From: Parietaria judaica
Lineage: Eukaryota > Streptophyta > Magnoliopsida > Rosales > Urticaceae
DNA length: 64,000 nt
NCBI GenBank assembly: GCA_954871525.1
Contig: OX940868.1
Location: forward strand, 12,266,056-12,330,055
Reading direction: 5' to 3'
The translations under genes were made by a program, and so were the position numbers. Of this stretch, positions 22,759 to 33,952 are shown piece after piece (positions within the stretch are counted from its first letter, which is position 1; every line of letters starts with the position of its first letter). The notes beneath the pieces are model-generated. The model saw only the letters and a program-made list of their open reading frames with translations, was not told the origin of the DNA and did not search any database.

Positions 22759-24480
22759 TTATGGTCTGGTGTCTTGCTGGCTCAGGTTGCGGGTGTTCTC
22801 GCTTCCCGAGACTAACTTCTTGACGAACTCTTTGAGTTGTCCGTCCTGAATTAGTTGCTCAATCTGCCTTTTCAGCTGATAGCATTCTGACGTCGTGTGG
22901 CCGTGATCCTGGTGGTATTTGCAGTATCGGCTCATGTCCTTTTTGGCGTTTTTCTTGAGCGGCGGCGGTCTCCCGAATTTATCTCCATGTAGGCTGAAGA
23001 TCACTGCGGGCGAGATTGTCAGGGGGGTGAAGTTCGCGTCTTTTCGGAATTTCTCTGCCCGTTTGTGCAACGGTGGTCTGTTTCCGGAATGGGGCTGTTG
23101 GTGTTGCTTCCTACTCTGTGGTCCGCTGCTACCACCTTTTCGGTCGTCGCGATTCCGATCGTCAGAGCTGAATTGGTTTCTGCCGCCGAAGTATTCGTCG
23201 ACAGCAATGTCTTTCGCCGCCCTCGCCATCAATTCGGCCATTGAGACTGGCCTATCTTTGACAAGGGAGCGAGAAAAATCGCATAGTGGCAGGCCGTCGA
23301 TTACGGCGGTAATGGCGTCGTCGTCCGTGTAACTGGCGACTTTGTTGGATTCCTCAACGAACCTTTTCAGGTACGTCTGTAAAGTGTCGTCTTTGCGCTG
23401 CTTGAGAGTCCACAGGTAGAACTTTGGCTTGCGCTGTGAAATCGAGCTGGCGAAACGCGAGGTGAATCGTTCTGCGAGTTCGTCGAAAGACCCGATGGAC
23501 CCCTTCGGAAGGCGTTGGTACCATTCGAAGGAGGGTCCCGTGAGGGTGAGGCAAAAAGCTTGACACATCGTGGCGGGTGAGCATTTCTTCACTCGCATGT
23601 TGAACTGGTATTGCACCAGGTGGTATGTTGGGTCAGCAGTGCCGTCGTAGATGAGGTTTAGTGGGAACCTCAGATCTCCGTCGAGATCCTCGGCGAGCAG
23701 GTGGTCCGCCAGAGGGGAAATGTTCCCTTCAGGTAAACTCCGTGTCACTGGGTTAGCACTCTGGGGCGCGGTGAGCTTCTGCATTTCTCGCTTGAGGGTT
23801 TGGAGCTCGCTTTTGAGGCCCTCGTATGGCGGGGTTGTCACTTGAGTACCTATTGCGGGGATGATATATTCTCCCTCCTAGTGCCGGGGGCGCCGCGAGT
23901 TGTCGGACCTCCTTGAACTCTCGTCACTACCAGACTCTTCTGGCTGGCGAGGTCTTTCCCTTTTTCGGCTTTGGTGTTGCTGCCGATTTCTTTGTTGTCC
24001 GGTGCGATCTAGGCGGTGTGGGAGGTCTTCCTCGTCGTTCGGGTGAGTCGGGATATGCCTCTGCCGCCGACGCTTTCTTCGCCGACTTCTAGCATTGTTT
24101 GTGGCTCCTTCATACCCCCCGAGTCGATCGAAGGCTGACCGTCGGGTGGTTTGTGATTGCGCCGAATCCTGAGAGTTTTAAGGAACGGGGCGTTCTTCGT
24201 TTGCCTCTTTCTGGGTGAGTTCAAGGGCTTCTTCAGGGCTTTCCTCCTCTCCTTCGTTGGCGTGCTTACCTTCGAAGTGTTTGGAGATGAGTCATGTTAG
24301 TCGGAAAATACTTTCTTCGACTCGGACCAATCTTTCCTCGTTGTGAGCTGACTCACGACGGGTGCTTGTTTCCGACAGGATACGGACCTGCTTTCGACGA
24401 GCTTGGGTCTTGGCCCGAGTGTTTAGGGCGATGCTCTCTGTGGGTTGAGAGGGCGTGCCTTCCGTCGATTTGGATGACAT
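22759..24480 (-). pseudogene. Tat-type gag, interrupted by stops
   Basis: The N-terminus begins at ATG 24480 (MSSKSTEGTPSQ) and stops at 24292. The C-terminal part is open for 360 codons (23841-22759). It contains the retrotransposon capsid core (FEWYQRLPKGSIGSFDELAE, RKDDTLQTYLKRFVEE) and a zinc knuckle CKYHQDHGHTTSEC. Between them the frame continues with stops that include CGA-to-TGA and CAA-to-TAA types and a TAG near 23880, as expected from deamination of methylated cytosine. Confidence 0.88.
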
Positions 24481-24547
24481 TCTCTGATTTATGGGATCAG
24501 AGCGTCGTTCTGCTGGTGGGGTTATTCACAGGACTGAATTCGTGCCC

Positions 24548-24565
24548 CCCCTCCTTCTAGCGCCA
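24548..24565 (-). other. Primer binding site of Tat-type element
   Basis: On the minus strand TGGCGCTAGAAGGAGGGG starts 3 nt after the 5' LTR end, the correct position for tRNA priming. I do not assign the tRNA. Confidence 0.75.
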
Positions 24566-24568
24566 AAA

Positions 24569-26176
24569 TGTTGATGCCGTTTTTTGGATCAAACACTGTT
24601 GAGGCCCAAGTTGTAGATTTTTGGGCCTGGCCCAATAGTCGTTGATGACGTGGCGGGCTTCTGTTGATGCTTGTATGGGCTTTGGATGGATTTTATTGTC
24701 AATGATCGTTCTCCCTGATTATGTTGACTTCGGGGTGGTCAGCGTAGACTTCGAGGTGAGGTTTCGGTTGACCGATTTGGGGACTCTGAGTCGGTGTCTC
24801 TGGGATTTCTTGGATCGAAGGTCTCGTGGCCGCTCAGGGTCCGGGCGATCGGGATGGCTCACTACCTGTTACCGCAGAGCCTGAAGATGACCAGGACGGG
24901 TTTTGTACAGGTTCAGAGTCCACGCAGATCGTGGGTACCAATGAGCGGGGGAGGGCATTCGTCCGATAAATTAACCCAGAGGCCTCCCTCAGGGTGATCC
25001 CTTGGTCGTCCGGATCTTAGAGGAATTTCTTCACGCCTGACCCTGCGGCCTAAATAGTGGGCCCTGTCACTTGTCCCCAGACTATCCCAACAATCGCGTA
25101 ATGTATTGGAGATAGGCTGGACACAACGTGAAACAGAGCCTATTAGGCGGGTCTTGGCCTTATGAAAATTCCTCCAGGGCTTCCGCTTTTATGAATTATT
25201 TCACTTTCTGAGCCTGAAAAAATGTAACACCCGAGGTCAAGGGAAACAGGGGGGGGGGGGGGGGGGGGGGTACCCCCTGATTCACCTCCGACACTCAACA
25301 TTAGTATAATATTTGAGGGGAGGCGAGTATATTGGGGGTAGAGAGAGAGAGAACTCGAGTCGAGTGAGTTTGAAAGAGTTACCGTTTCAACTAAACTGAG
25401 CTTCTATTTATAGTTGGGCCCAGGGGGCCTAAATGCAGTAAAATATTGTTTCGGGGGGGCCCGGACAATAATTTAATTGTATTTTAGTCCATGGGAAAAG
25501 ATGGTCCGATCCCGGCCGTCCGCGCGAGATCGGACGGCCACCAAGCCCCCGAGGGGGGCCCGCTTTGTGCGAGATCGATGGGCAAGGGTAATCCCTGCCC
25601 TACACGTGCCCGTGAGGGCCCGCCCCAGCAAGTGGGCAGGCGCGGCATCCCATGCGCCCCGTTCAGGCCCATCGGGGCCTTACACGCGTACCGCGCGGGG
25701 ACCGAGGCCCGCAAGTGGGCGTGTCCCGCTGAGGGGACACGGGCGCTCGTGATCGCGCCATGTGGCGCGATCGGGTGTAGGCTGCCCACAAGTGGGGGGC
25801 TGAGGCGACCCCGGGTGGGGCCCGCGGGCGAGTGGCGGCGCAGGAAGCCGCCACGTGGCGTGGCCCTGACAGCTGCCGCCCCTGTGGTCCCCGCGGGTGT
25901 TTCCTCGGCCATTTTTGCTCCCGGGCGCGTCCCGGGTTCGTTTTTCGTAAATTTTATGTCGTTTTTGGGGTTCTTCATATTTTTGCGAACACCGGGACAC
26001 TTTGTTTATCGAAAACGGGCCTCCGGAGGGAAATTTGGGTTTGAAATTGATTAATTTGATTAATAACCTTTATTAAAAGATTAATCAAATTATATAATTA
26101 ATTAACGGAAATCATTTTAATAATTTCCGTTTAATTAATTTATTTCGTAAATCAATTCCGAGAATTACCCATAACA
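24569..26176 (-). repeat. 5' LTR of Tat-type element (right LTR)
   Basis: 1608 bp, ending TGTTGATG/CATAACA on the plus strand, flanked by TSD ACGTT at 26177-26181. In the element sense the promoter TATA (TATAAATAG) lies near 25410. A G-homopolymer of about 20 nt at 25250-25270 differs in length from the left LTR. Confidence 0.93.
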
Positions 26177-26340
26177 ACGTTTATTGTGTTAATTTATTGA
26201 TGATGTAAAAAAATAGTTATAAGAAAGTCAAGTAGAACTTGAACCTATTTAGTTAGCACTACAACACTGCTTTTACAAATATTCTTTTCATATATCAGTT
26301 AAAGCTGGAAAAAAAATGAATAAAAAAAGTATACACTCAA

Positions 26341-26400
26341 GGACTTGAACTCAGAACAAGAGGATATGAGTGACTTAAAAAACAAAACTCCAACCATCTG
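26341..26400 (-). other. tRNA-like block
   Basis: GGACTTGAACTC and CCAACCATCTGGCC resemble a T-arm and D-arm pair on the minus strand, as in the block at 33761-33835. It probably belongs to a DNA element whose left end is CAGTGGCG at 11874 and which was split by the Tat insertion. Confidence 0.3.
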
Positions 26401-26459
26401 GCCTGCTTTCATTTAATTAGCATTATTGTGACTCATAAATTACATAATATGTACCACTG

Positions 26460-27002
26460 TTTTCAAGGTCGCCTATCACCTCGAGGTCGTTGACGCTCGC
26501 CGTGAGTCGTATTCCGAAAGATTCCACCCCCTCGCCATCTTTGTTTTCAAATTCCGTCCGTGCGTGTTTGCGGCTTTGCTTCTTGGACACGCTCGACCCC
26601 GACGCACATTATTTTTAGCGCGTCCCAAGCTTCTTTAGCGATCCCTTTGCTACCGAGTGTACGGATAAATTCCGGCAGCACTGCTCGGAGCAATACCGAC
26701 ATGGCTCGTCGTTCTTCAAGAAGATCACCCGGACAGTCTTCGACGACGTCCCACAAGCGCAGATTGTAGTTGAACCTTCATGAGAATCGCTCAATCCGCG
26801 TAGTTTTGAACGCGTAAGGGCCGGGAAGTACGCTGCACCGTCGCTCTCCTTGGCGACTCGTTCCATGATGTGTTCCAATACCACCGCGGCTCAGTCATGC
26901 TTTTGGTGAAGACGAGGTTGACTCGTCATTCTTGTTGAGCACGCCTTCTCTTTTTCCTGCCATTGCTGAGCCAGATCGAACACCAACCCCGCTCTGATAC
27001 CA
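26460..27002 (-). pseudogene. Copia fragment: PBS and 5' part of gag
   Basis: On the minus strand TGGTATCAGAGC (27002 to 26991) is the initiator-Met-tRNA primer binding site used by copia elements. A gag-like frame follows from ATG 26963 (MAGKREGVLNKN), broken by stops. It is recognisable again in LWDVVEDCPGDLLEERR and IAKEAWDALKIMCVGVERV, the UBN2-type gag pattern. No pol follows. The LTR side is cut by the element starting at 27179. Confidence 0.8.
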
Positions 27003-27419
27003 CTTCTTGGTACATGGTCTGAAAAATGACAGTGCCACTGCCACGCTCAAACAAACTCACGAACTCACTGTAGGCAAAGATAATTTTGAGAGAGAGAAAG
27101 CACGAGATTTTTGGTGCTGCATTCCAACGTACAACTTTTCATGATTTTCAATAATAAAAAATGAATTACAAAAAAGGATTATTAGGGAAATGCCCATAGA
27201 AAACAAACCTTTTAAATAATTTTCCTTGAGGTGAGATTTTGCCCATATATAATAATTATGTTCTCAAAATAACCTTGATTTTTTGTTTCTAATTTTAATC
27301 GTATTAAATTAGATATTTCATATTACGAATAATTGACTAATTATTACTCCTCCATTTATTTCAAATTTATTTTCTTTATTTTCTTTGATTAAATTTCTTT
27401 TTTTATTTTTCTCACTCTC

Positions 27420-27900
27420 GACCTCCGTTTCTCCAAAATCTCGATCTCTCTCTTGGCCGAGATAACGTAAGTCTATCTCTTGCTCACTCTGCGGCCGAAA
27501 TAGTCGATTGTGGTTGCAATCAAGTTCAGGTCGTCACCATCACAGGTAGGAGATTCTCGCTTTCGGTTCAGTGGCAAATTGTACGTTGGCGAGGGAGTTG
27601 CAGAAATTGAACCGCTCGATCCACTCGAAAGATGGACGGGAGCAGACTTTTCGAGTCCTTCGGGAGCGAAGCCGTGTTGCCCGAGGACGAAATTCTGGGC
27701 CAGCCTTACGACGAGAAGCTTCTGGAAGGATAGGCGACAAGGGCTTTTGTCAACGGCTGCGAACAACAAGATGGTCGGCCTTCCAAGCAGTGGCTTCTAG
27801 TCGTGGCCAAGAGGCTGTCGTTTTTCGCCGTCAGAATAGATGGGTTTCGGGATTAGCAATGCTATCTTTTATATCTGCAATATTTGTATTGAAGAGCTAA
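27420..27900 (+). other. Exon-like GC-richer fragment, unrecognised
   Basis: A protein-like stretch (MDGSRLFESFGSEAVLPEDE, in the frame around 27632) and splice-like signals (AACGTAAGTC at 27467, TTCAGGTCGTC near 27530) stand out from AT-rich surroundings. Two frames on the plus strand and one on the minus are open, so the coding strand is unsure. I recognise no family. It may be a captured host-gene fragment. Confidence 0.3.
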
Positions 27901-28316
27901 TTTACTGTATTACTTTTGTATTAAACGCAGATTCAACTTGAAGAATGAGCTTTTATTTTGTTACCCAATATACCTCCAACGCGGGCACGCGGCGGCCGAT
28001 AAGGACGAGGAGTGATCTTGTTACGAGTATTTATTTTGTTAGCAAGGATGATGAGCTTTTTCCTTAAAAAGGATGATAAGCTTTTGTATGAGCATAGTTG
28101 GTTGTTACATTTATAAAGTTATAGTTACTTTACGTTTATAAAGTTACTTATTATAATTTTTTACCCGTAGTTCAAGTTATATACGTAACTATAGTTACGT
28201 ACACGTAATTGTAGGTACATTTACATAATTATAGTTACTAGAAGTATATTGAGTTACTTATTTGTAATTTCGTACCCGTAATTCGAATATTGTTACATTT
28301 ACATAATTATAGTTAC

Positions 28317-29538
28317 TGTTATGGGTAATTCTTGGAATTGATTTTCGAAATGAGTTAATTAAACGGGAATTATTAACATAATTTCCGTTAATTAATTATA
28401 TAATTTGATTAATATTTATTAATCAAATTAATCAATTTCAAACCCAAATTTCCCTCCAGATGCCCGTTTTTGAAAAACAAAGTGTCCCGGTGTTCACAAA
28501 AGTATGAAGAACCCCGAAAACGACATAAAATTTACAAAAAACGGACCCGGGACGCACCCGGGAGCAAAAATGGCCGAGGAAACACCCGTAGGGCCCACAG
28601 GGGCGGCGGCTGTCAGGGCCACGCCACGAGGCGGCTTCCTGTGCCGCCACTCTCCCGCGGGTCCCACCCGGGGTCGCTTCAGCCCCCCCCACTTGGGCCC
28701 CTGGACCCTATTATAAATAGAAGCTCAGTACAGTTGAAACAGTAACTCATTCGAACTCACTCGACTCGAGTTATCTCTCTCTCTCTACCCCCGATATACT
28801 CGCCTCCCCTCAAATATTATACTAATGTTGAGCGTCGGAGGTGAATCAGGGGGTACCCCCCCTGTTTCCCTTGACCTCGGGTGTTACATTTTTCAGGCTC
28901 AGAAAGTGAGATAGTTCACAAAAGCGGAAGCCCTGGAGGAATTTTCATAAAAGCACGACCCGCCTGATAGGCTCCGTTCCACATTGTGTCCATCCTATCT
29001 CCAGTCCACCATACGACTGTTAGGATAGTCTGGGACAAGTGACGGGGCCCACTAGTTAGGTCGTAGGGTCAGGTCTGAGAAAATCCCTCTAAGATCCGGA
29101 CGACCGAGGGATCACCCTCAGAGAGGTCTCTGGATCAATATATTTGATGAATGCACTCCCCCGTTCATTGGTACCCCCGATCCGCGTGGACTCCGAACCT
29201 GTACAAAACCCGGCCTGGTCATCTCCAGGCTCTGCGGTAACAGGTAGTGAGCCACCCCTATCGCCCGGACCCTGAACGGCCACGAGACCTTCGATCCAAG
29301 AATTTCCAGAAACACCAACTCAGAGTCCCCGAATCGGTCAATTAAAATCTCGCCTCGAAGTCAACGGGATCGGAAGGAGCAACCACCGACAGCAAAATCT
29401 GTCATCCCCGTAACCAAGGCCAGTCAAGGCCCACCAAAAAATCAACGAAAAGCCCGCCACGTCAACAAGCGACATTGGGCCAGGCCCAAAATCTTCAGCT
29501 TGGGCCTCAACAGTGTTATCCAAAAAACGGCATCAACA
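28317..29538 (+). repeat. Solo LTR of the same Tat family
   Basis: 1222 bp, TGTTATGGGTAATTC ... CGGCATCAACA, flanked by a perfect TSD GTTAC (28312-28316 and 29539-29543). It is the reverse complement of the LTRs at 12252 and 24569, minus an internal block of roughly 370 bp between CCCCCCCACTTG and the promoter. The LTR promoter CCCTATTATAAATAG is near 28708. A solo LTR arises by recombination between two LTRs of one element. Confidence 0.93.
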
Positions 29539-30854
29539 GTTACTATACCTATTGAGTTACTTATTTGTAATTACAATGATGCGCTACAATTATACTTGTA
29601 TGTAATCTCGTAAATGTAATTCTAATTATAGAACATTGTAACTATAAGTACCATACAGTAAAATGTTACAAATTTAAATACTATTTAATCTCGTAACTAT
29701 CAGTACAATCAAAATTTAAAAACTATTTAATCTCGTAACTATTAGTACGATTGTATAAATATACAAATGAAACTCCTATCCGTAACTATAAATACGATTA
29801 TGCAGCTATATAATTGAAACTGTAACAATATATTTCGTAACTATAATTCTAATTTATTAGATTAGATAAATTATTTATTAATACTTTATTAATATAGTAC
29901 ATACTTACTGAATCGTAGTTAGAGTTCTGGTTAATTACATTAAGTATTTACAAAATCTTAATTATAATTCCGGTTTATACATTACATACTTACAAATTCG
30001 TAATTATAATTATAATTTGTTATATTAGATTATTTATTTACAAAATCGTAATTATAATAATGGTTTATATATTACACGCTTACAAATTCGTAATTATAAT
30101 TCTAATTTATTAGAATTCTGGTAAATTACAGTATATAACTACCATCACGTAATTGTAATTATAATCTATTAAATTTCTGGTTAATTAGGAAAAAAATTGT
30201 AATTATAATTCTAATTTATTAGATCTCTGGTTAATTACTATACTTACGAATTCGTAATTATATATGGTTATATGTATAATACGTACTTACATATTCGTAA
30301 TTATAATTCAAAATCTCAGGTTTAATAAAGATGCATCATTTTGAAAGAAATTGTGTTTTTCAAGACGTGGTGTTACCATTTTTTTCAAATTTATTTTCAG
30401 AAATTATAATTTACATATATAAATTTACCATACTAATTTGATATTGATGTTGTAATTTAGTTTCAGCGTATACTATGTATAAACATAACCACTTACCACT
30501 TTTTTTTGCTACAATTATGGTTGACTAGTTATTTTAAAATAAATTGACGATAAAAGAAATATTTGAAATTAACGTTGCTGGTTGATATTTGTAAATTTTA
30601 GGATAGTTATAATTACGAATTTTTTCCCTATTAAATAGGATTAGTCAAGGAAATTATCTACTTAATTAACACTAATATTTATTTGAGAAAAAGTTACCGA
30701 AATATAAAGTGGGGGTATTTTTGTGAGCAAATCACTAAAAGGGCAGTTTTTAATCGTAGCAAAATTCTTGGGCATTTCTTAAAAATGTTTGTACTCACAT
30801 GGGCATTTCCCTAATAAACCCGTCAATTCCAAAAAACTAATTCATCCTAAAGAC

Positions 30855-31714
30855 TAGGGCCGACCCTGACCCAGCTGGGCCCTAGACGAAATATTTTTTG
30901 GGGCCCCTAATATAAAATAGTAAATATATTTAGGCGATTTTTTTAGGCTCTTAATACAAATATAATAAATACATTTCATTAAAATAAAATAAAACACAAT
31001 GATATACTTCATTTTATTTATCCAGTAATATTGACAAAATTAATAAATTATTTTTGTTATATGTTAAGCTTAAGATCTAACCCAAATTTTTAGACTTCAA
31101 TAATGTGACTATTTTTATATAGAAAAGATAATATGAATAAATAATAAAAATGAAATTAAGACAGATGAAATTTGTGGTAATTATTATTATTATTTTTTAA
31201 TTATAAAATATAGGTATACATTTATTCTTCAAATTTATTTAAATAAAAAAGTTTCTATTTGTTATATAAATTTGATATTAATTAATGGCTGATTGCACTA
31301 GACGTATATAATTAGTTATGAATAGGTAGTGACAGATGTTGAAAATAGAAAAGAAAATACAAGAATGAAAATTAGGCCCACAAATTGTTTCTTATACGGT
31401 TGCATTATATTGATTTATTCAACATTAAAAGTTAAAATAAATGACAATAAAAATAATACATTGGAAACTAAAAAGAAGTACAGGATTAGTGGGCCCTAAC
31501 AATTTTACACCAATTATTTAAAACTTTCCACTTCCACCTTCTCTTTCTTTCACTCTTCTGGGACGGACTGGGATAGAGTAGCAGAGCTTCAAAGTCCATT
31601 TTTATGGCTTTCAGTTTACATGATCTTCAAACAGTCGAACGGAGGAGATGGGGCCGTTTAAAGACGGGGGCCCTAGGCGGCCGCCTCGTCCGCCTTGCCT
31701 CAAGGCCGGCGATG
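30855..31714. mobile_element. hAT-like non-autonomous element (GGCCGGCC-type ends)
   Basis: The left end is TAGGGCCGACCCTGA and the right end is CTCAAGGCCGGCGATG, imperfect inverted repeats. Subterminal GGGGCCCCTAA (30900) and GGGGGCCCTAGGCGGCCGCC (31666) are typical of plant hAT-type elements with these ends. There is no ORF. The flanking 8-mers CTAAAGAC and CAAACAAC match at 5 of 8. A short relative is at 53377. Confidence 0.6.
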
Positions 31715-32284
31715 CAAACAACCATTACACTTGTATTATTTAAATTAAAAAAATAAAAATAAAAACCATGCAAACCATGCAGAGGGTATATGACATGTGA
31801 TTAATTGAACACAACATACTTCACCGAAGCTGTAGATGTCGATCTTCTCGTTCACTCTCGTCGTGTGAGCGTACTCTGCAAACAAGATATTGTTAGGGTT
31901 CGAAATCTGATTTCTTAACCGTTTCTTGATGGCCCTAAAATTAGGAATTATTTACCTGGAGCCAGTGACGAAGCCAACCTTTCACGTAAGAAGGGGCACT
32001 AATATTTTCATTGAAAAAATTACTATTGTTATTATTTTAAATTAAATTTAAAAAAATTTGTATTGCAATTAAAGCATAAAAAAAATAAATTAGGAATAGA
32101 ATATTTACGTGGAATATAGATTATTATTTTATAATATGTAGTATTGAATCATTCATAGTGTATATGCTTTATATTTTCACTATATTTAATAGTTACAGTT
32201 CACACTATTGTAATACATATGCACACATCGAGTTATACACTAAATAATGTAAGACTTATCCACTATTTTAATATTTATTTTTTA

Positions 32285-33724
32285 GGAAAATTACGACAAA
32301 AATACGCAATCTTTGGTCAAACTTCCTCCCGTGTACCCAACCTTTAAAACTGGCGGCAAAAATACCCAACGTGCGTTGACCGTGACTTTGGCGTAAAAAC
32401 GTTAATTTTTCCGTTAACATCCCTCATGTGGCAGTTAGCGGCAAAAATACCCAACCTTTTAAAAATATATATTTTTTAATTTTTTAATTTTTTTTACTGG
32501 GTTAGTGTAATTACTTGAATTCTTAATACATGGAACAACACAAAAGTTAGTCAAAAACATCAATTGATTTCTTAATGTGCTTGTATAAGCTACATTTGTT
32601 GATAAAAATCTTATTATTATGAGAAATTTTAAGCATAATGTTACGGGTATTTTAAGTAATTAATTTTTAATAAATTAATAAAAGGAAAGTTATATAATTA
32701 ATGTTTCTTTTTATGAAATAAAGTCAATTATAGCCTGAGATATTCACCGAAAGTCCATTTTCGCGAAATAAAGTTTCCAGATGTTTCCTGAAATATCAAG
32801 ATACTCAAAATGTCATAAAATTTGCAAGAAATGGTCACGAAACGCTCCCGGAACCCTTAAAGTGGGTCGGGAGCACATCGGGCGGCTCCGCAGGCCCCAC
32901 ACGAGCCACCACGCGTTTCCTGCCCTCCTCACGTGCCCTCATGAAGGCTTACGTCAGCCTGATGACGTAACCAGAGGCGCGCGCGTGAGCTTTCATTGTG
33001 TTTCATAGCTTCTTTCGGCACTATTCATATTTCTTAGCAGGGGTATTTAAGGGTACGAATTTAAATGGCATCCCAATGAGGTCTTTTAGCCAATTATTAC
33101 TAATCAAGCCCTATTGATTATTGACAATTTTTTTTTTTACTAGCACATGTTCTTAAGCCATTATTTTTAAATACGGAGACATTAATTGATTGTATTAATT
33201 CGATCTAAAATAGTTAATTACCAATGAAAAGGGTAGGGCTGTAACCGGAGCGGGTATCTGATATTTTTGAACTACCCCTATCCGGATCTAGTTTTCCATG
33301 TATCCGAAAATCACTACCTGTATCCGGATATCCAGAAATCCGGATACCTATTTTCAAAACCCTGTTTTATTACTTAAAATACCTTTAACATTATGTTTAA
33401 AATTTCTTATAACACCAAATGTAGCTTAAAAAAATTTGATGTTTTGACTCACTTTTGTGTTATTCCATGTATTTAGAATTTAAGTATTTATCACTAATCG
33501 AGAAAAGAATAAAATATAAATTAAATAAAAAATTATTTTTTTCAAAAATAAAGGTTGGGTATTTTTGCCGCTAACGGCCACATGAAAGATTTTAACATAA
33601 AAATTAACGTTTTCATGTCAAAGTCACGGTCAACGCATGTTGGGTATTTTTGCCGCTAATATTAAAGATTAGGTACACAGGAGATAGCTTGACCAACGAT
33701 GAAGTATTTTTGCCGTAATTTTCC
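32285..33724. mobile_element. Foldback element nested in the hAT-like element
   Basis: The left arm (32285-32460: GGAAAATTACGACAAAAATAC, ACCCAACGTGCGTTGACCGTG, TTAGCGGCAAAAATACCCAA) is the inverted match of the right arm (33550-33724). The arms are about 175 bp and belong to the family at 8256-9403. The interior holds an LTR fragment and a stretch (33230-33370) rich in ATCCGGATA that may be a further small insertion. Confidence 0.8.
32639..33010 (+). repeat. Diverged LTR fragment related to the Tat family
   Basis: It starts TGTTACGGGTATTTTAAGT and includes AAAATGTCATAAAATTTGCA and CGCTCCCGGAACC blocks. These match, in the same order, the solo LTR (TGTTATGGGTAATTC, CGACATAAAATTTAC, ACGCACCCGGGA). 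The right end is not defined. Confidence 0.5.
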
Positions 33725-33760
33725 CTTTTTTCAATATTAAGAAAAAAAAAAGCATATCCA

Positions 33761-33835
33761 ATATTGGATAGGATTCGAACACTCGCCACATGCATCAGGA
33801 TTACCAAAACAGATATCCTAACCAATTGAGCTATA
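33761..33835 (-). other. tRNA-like block (pol III A and B boxes)
   Basis: On the minus strand TAGCTCAATTGGTTAGGA (33833-33816) matches a D-arm/A-box and GTTCGAATCC (33780-33771) matches a T-arm/B-box, at tRNA-like spacing. The acceptor stem does not pair well, so it is a tRNA relic inside a transposon and not a gene. Confidence 0.5.
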
Positions 33836-33952
33836 CATATTCAAGTTATTTTCAACAAATATATAGTTAATTATAATGTGTCAGAGGGGGCACGTGTCCT
33901 CCCTAGGACCCACATACTTTCGCCTTTGCCTGGAGCCATGTAGCCAAAAGCA

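Larger units (their letters stand above)
12252..26176 (-). mobile_element. Ty3/gypsy LTR retrotransposon, Tat-type, complete but decayed
   Basis: The element is 13.9 kb in minus orientation. Two LTRs (12252-13786 and 24569-26176) are flanked by a perfect 5-bp TSD, ACGTT (12247-12251 and 26177-26181). Order along the minus strand: 5' LTR, PBS, gag, protease, RT, RNase H, a second RNase H domain, integrase, a long 3' spacer, PPT, 3' LTR. The extra RNase H after the RT-linked one, and a spliced antisense ORF between pol and the 3' LTR, are known features of the Tat lineage. Many in-frame stops and at least one frameshift show that it is no longer autonomous. It is inserted beside a transposon-like terminus (11874). 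Confidence 0.95.
27179..30817. mobile_element. MULE-like element with inverted termini, carrying an exon-like fragment
   Basis: The two ends are perfect inverted repeats for 19 bp (TTATTAGGGAAATGCCCAT) and imperfect beyond (TTGCCCAT, GAGGTGAG). The interior has a GC-richer block (27420-27900), degenerate repeats of the type GTAACTATAATTACG (28100-28316 and 29544-30310), and a nested solo LTR (28317-29538). There is no transposase. I find no clear TSD. The element at 36505-37378 has related termini and the same GTAACTATA repeats. It is a Pack-MULE-like candidate. Confidence 0.6.
31963..33928. mobile_element. hAT-like element with perfect 8-bp TSD
   Basis: Ends CAGTGACGAAGC and CTTTCGCCTTTG (inverted, imperfect), flanked by CCTGGAGC at 31955-31962 and 33929-33936. 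An 8-bp TSD is the hAT signature. It carries a tRNA-like block near its right end and a nested foldback element (32285-33724). There is no transposase. Confidence 0.8.
31820..33952 (-). pseudogene. LRR receptor kinase fragment, exon junction split by a hAT element
   Basis: Reading the minus strand, the end of one exon codes FGYMAP, followed by a GT donor (CTCCAG/GTAAAT). An 80-bp intron (31955-31876) and a TTTGCAG acceptor come next. The next exon codes EYAHTTRVNEKIDIYSFG (31875-31820), the kinase subdomain VIII-IX sequence of LRR-XI receptor kinases. The first exon piece is at 33952-33930; the hAT element 31963-33928 sits exactly over the splice donor, duplicating CCTGGAGC. After SFGE the frame is lost. 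The larger N-terminal part of such a kinase lies at 37441-38723 on the same strand. Confidence 0.75.

Noticed and set aside
33761..33835. Functional tRNA gene
   Set aside because: The acceptor stem does not pair and the block sits inside a transposon.
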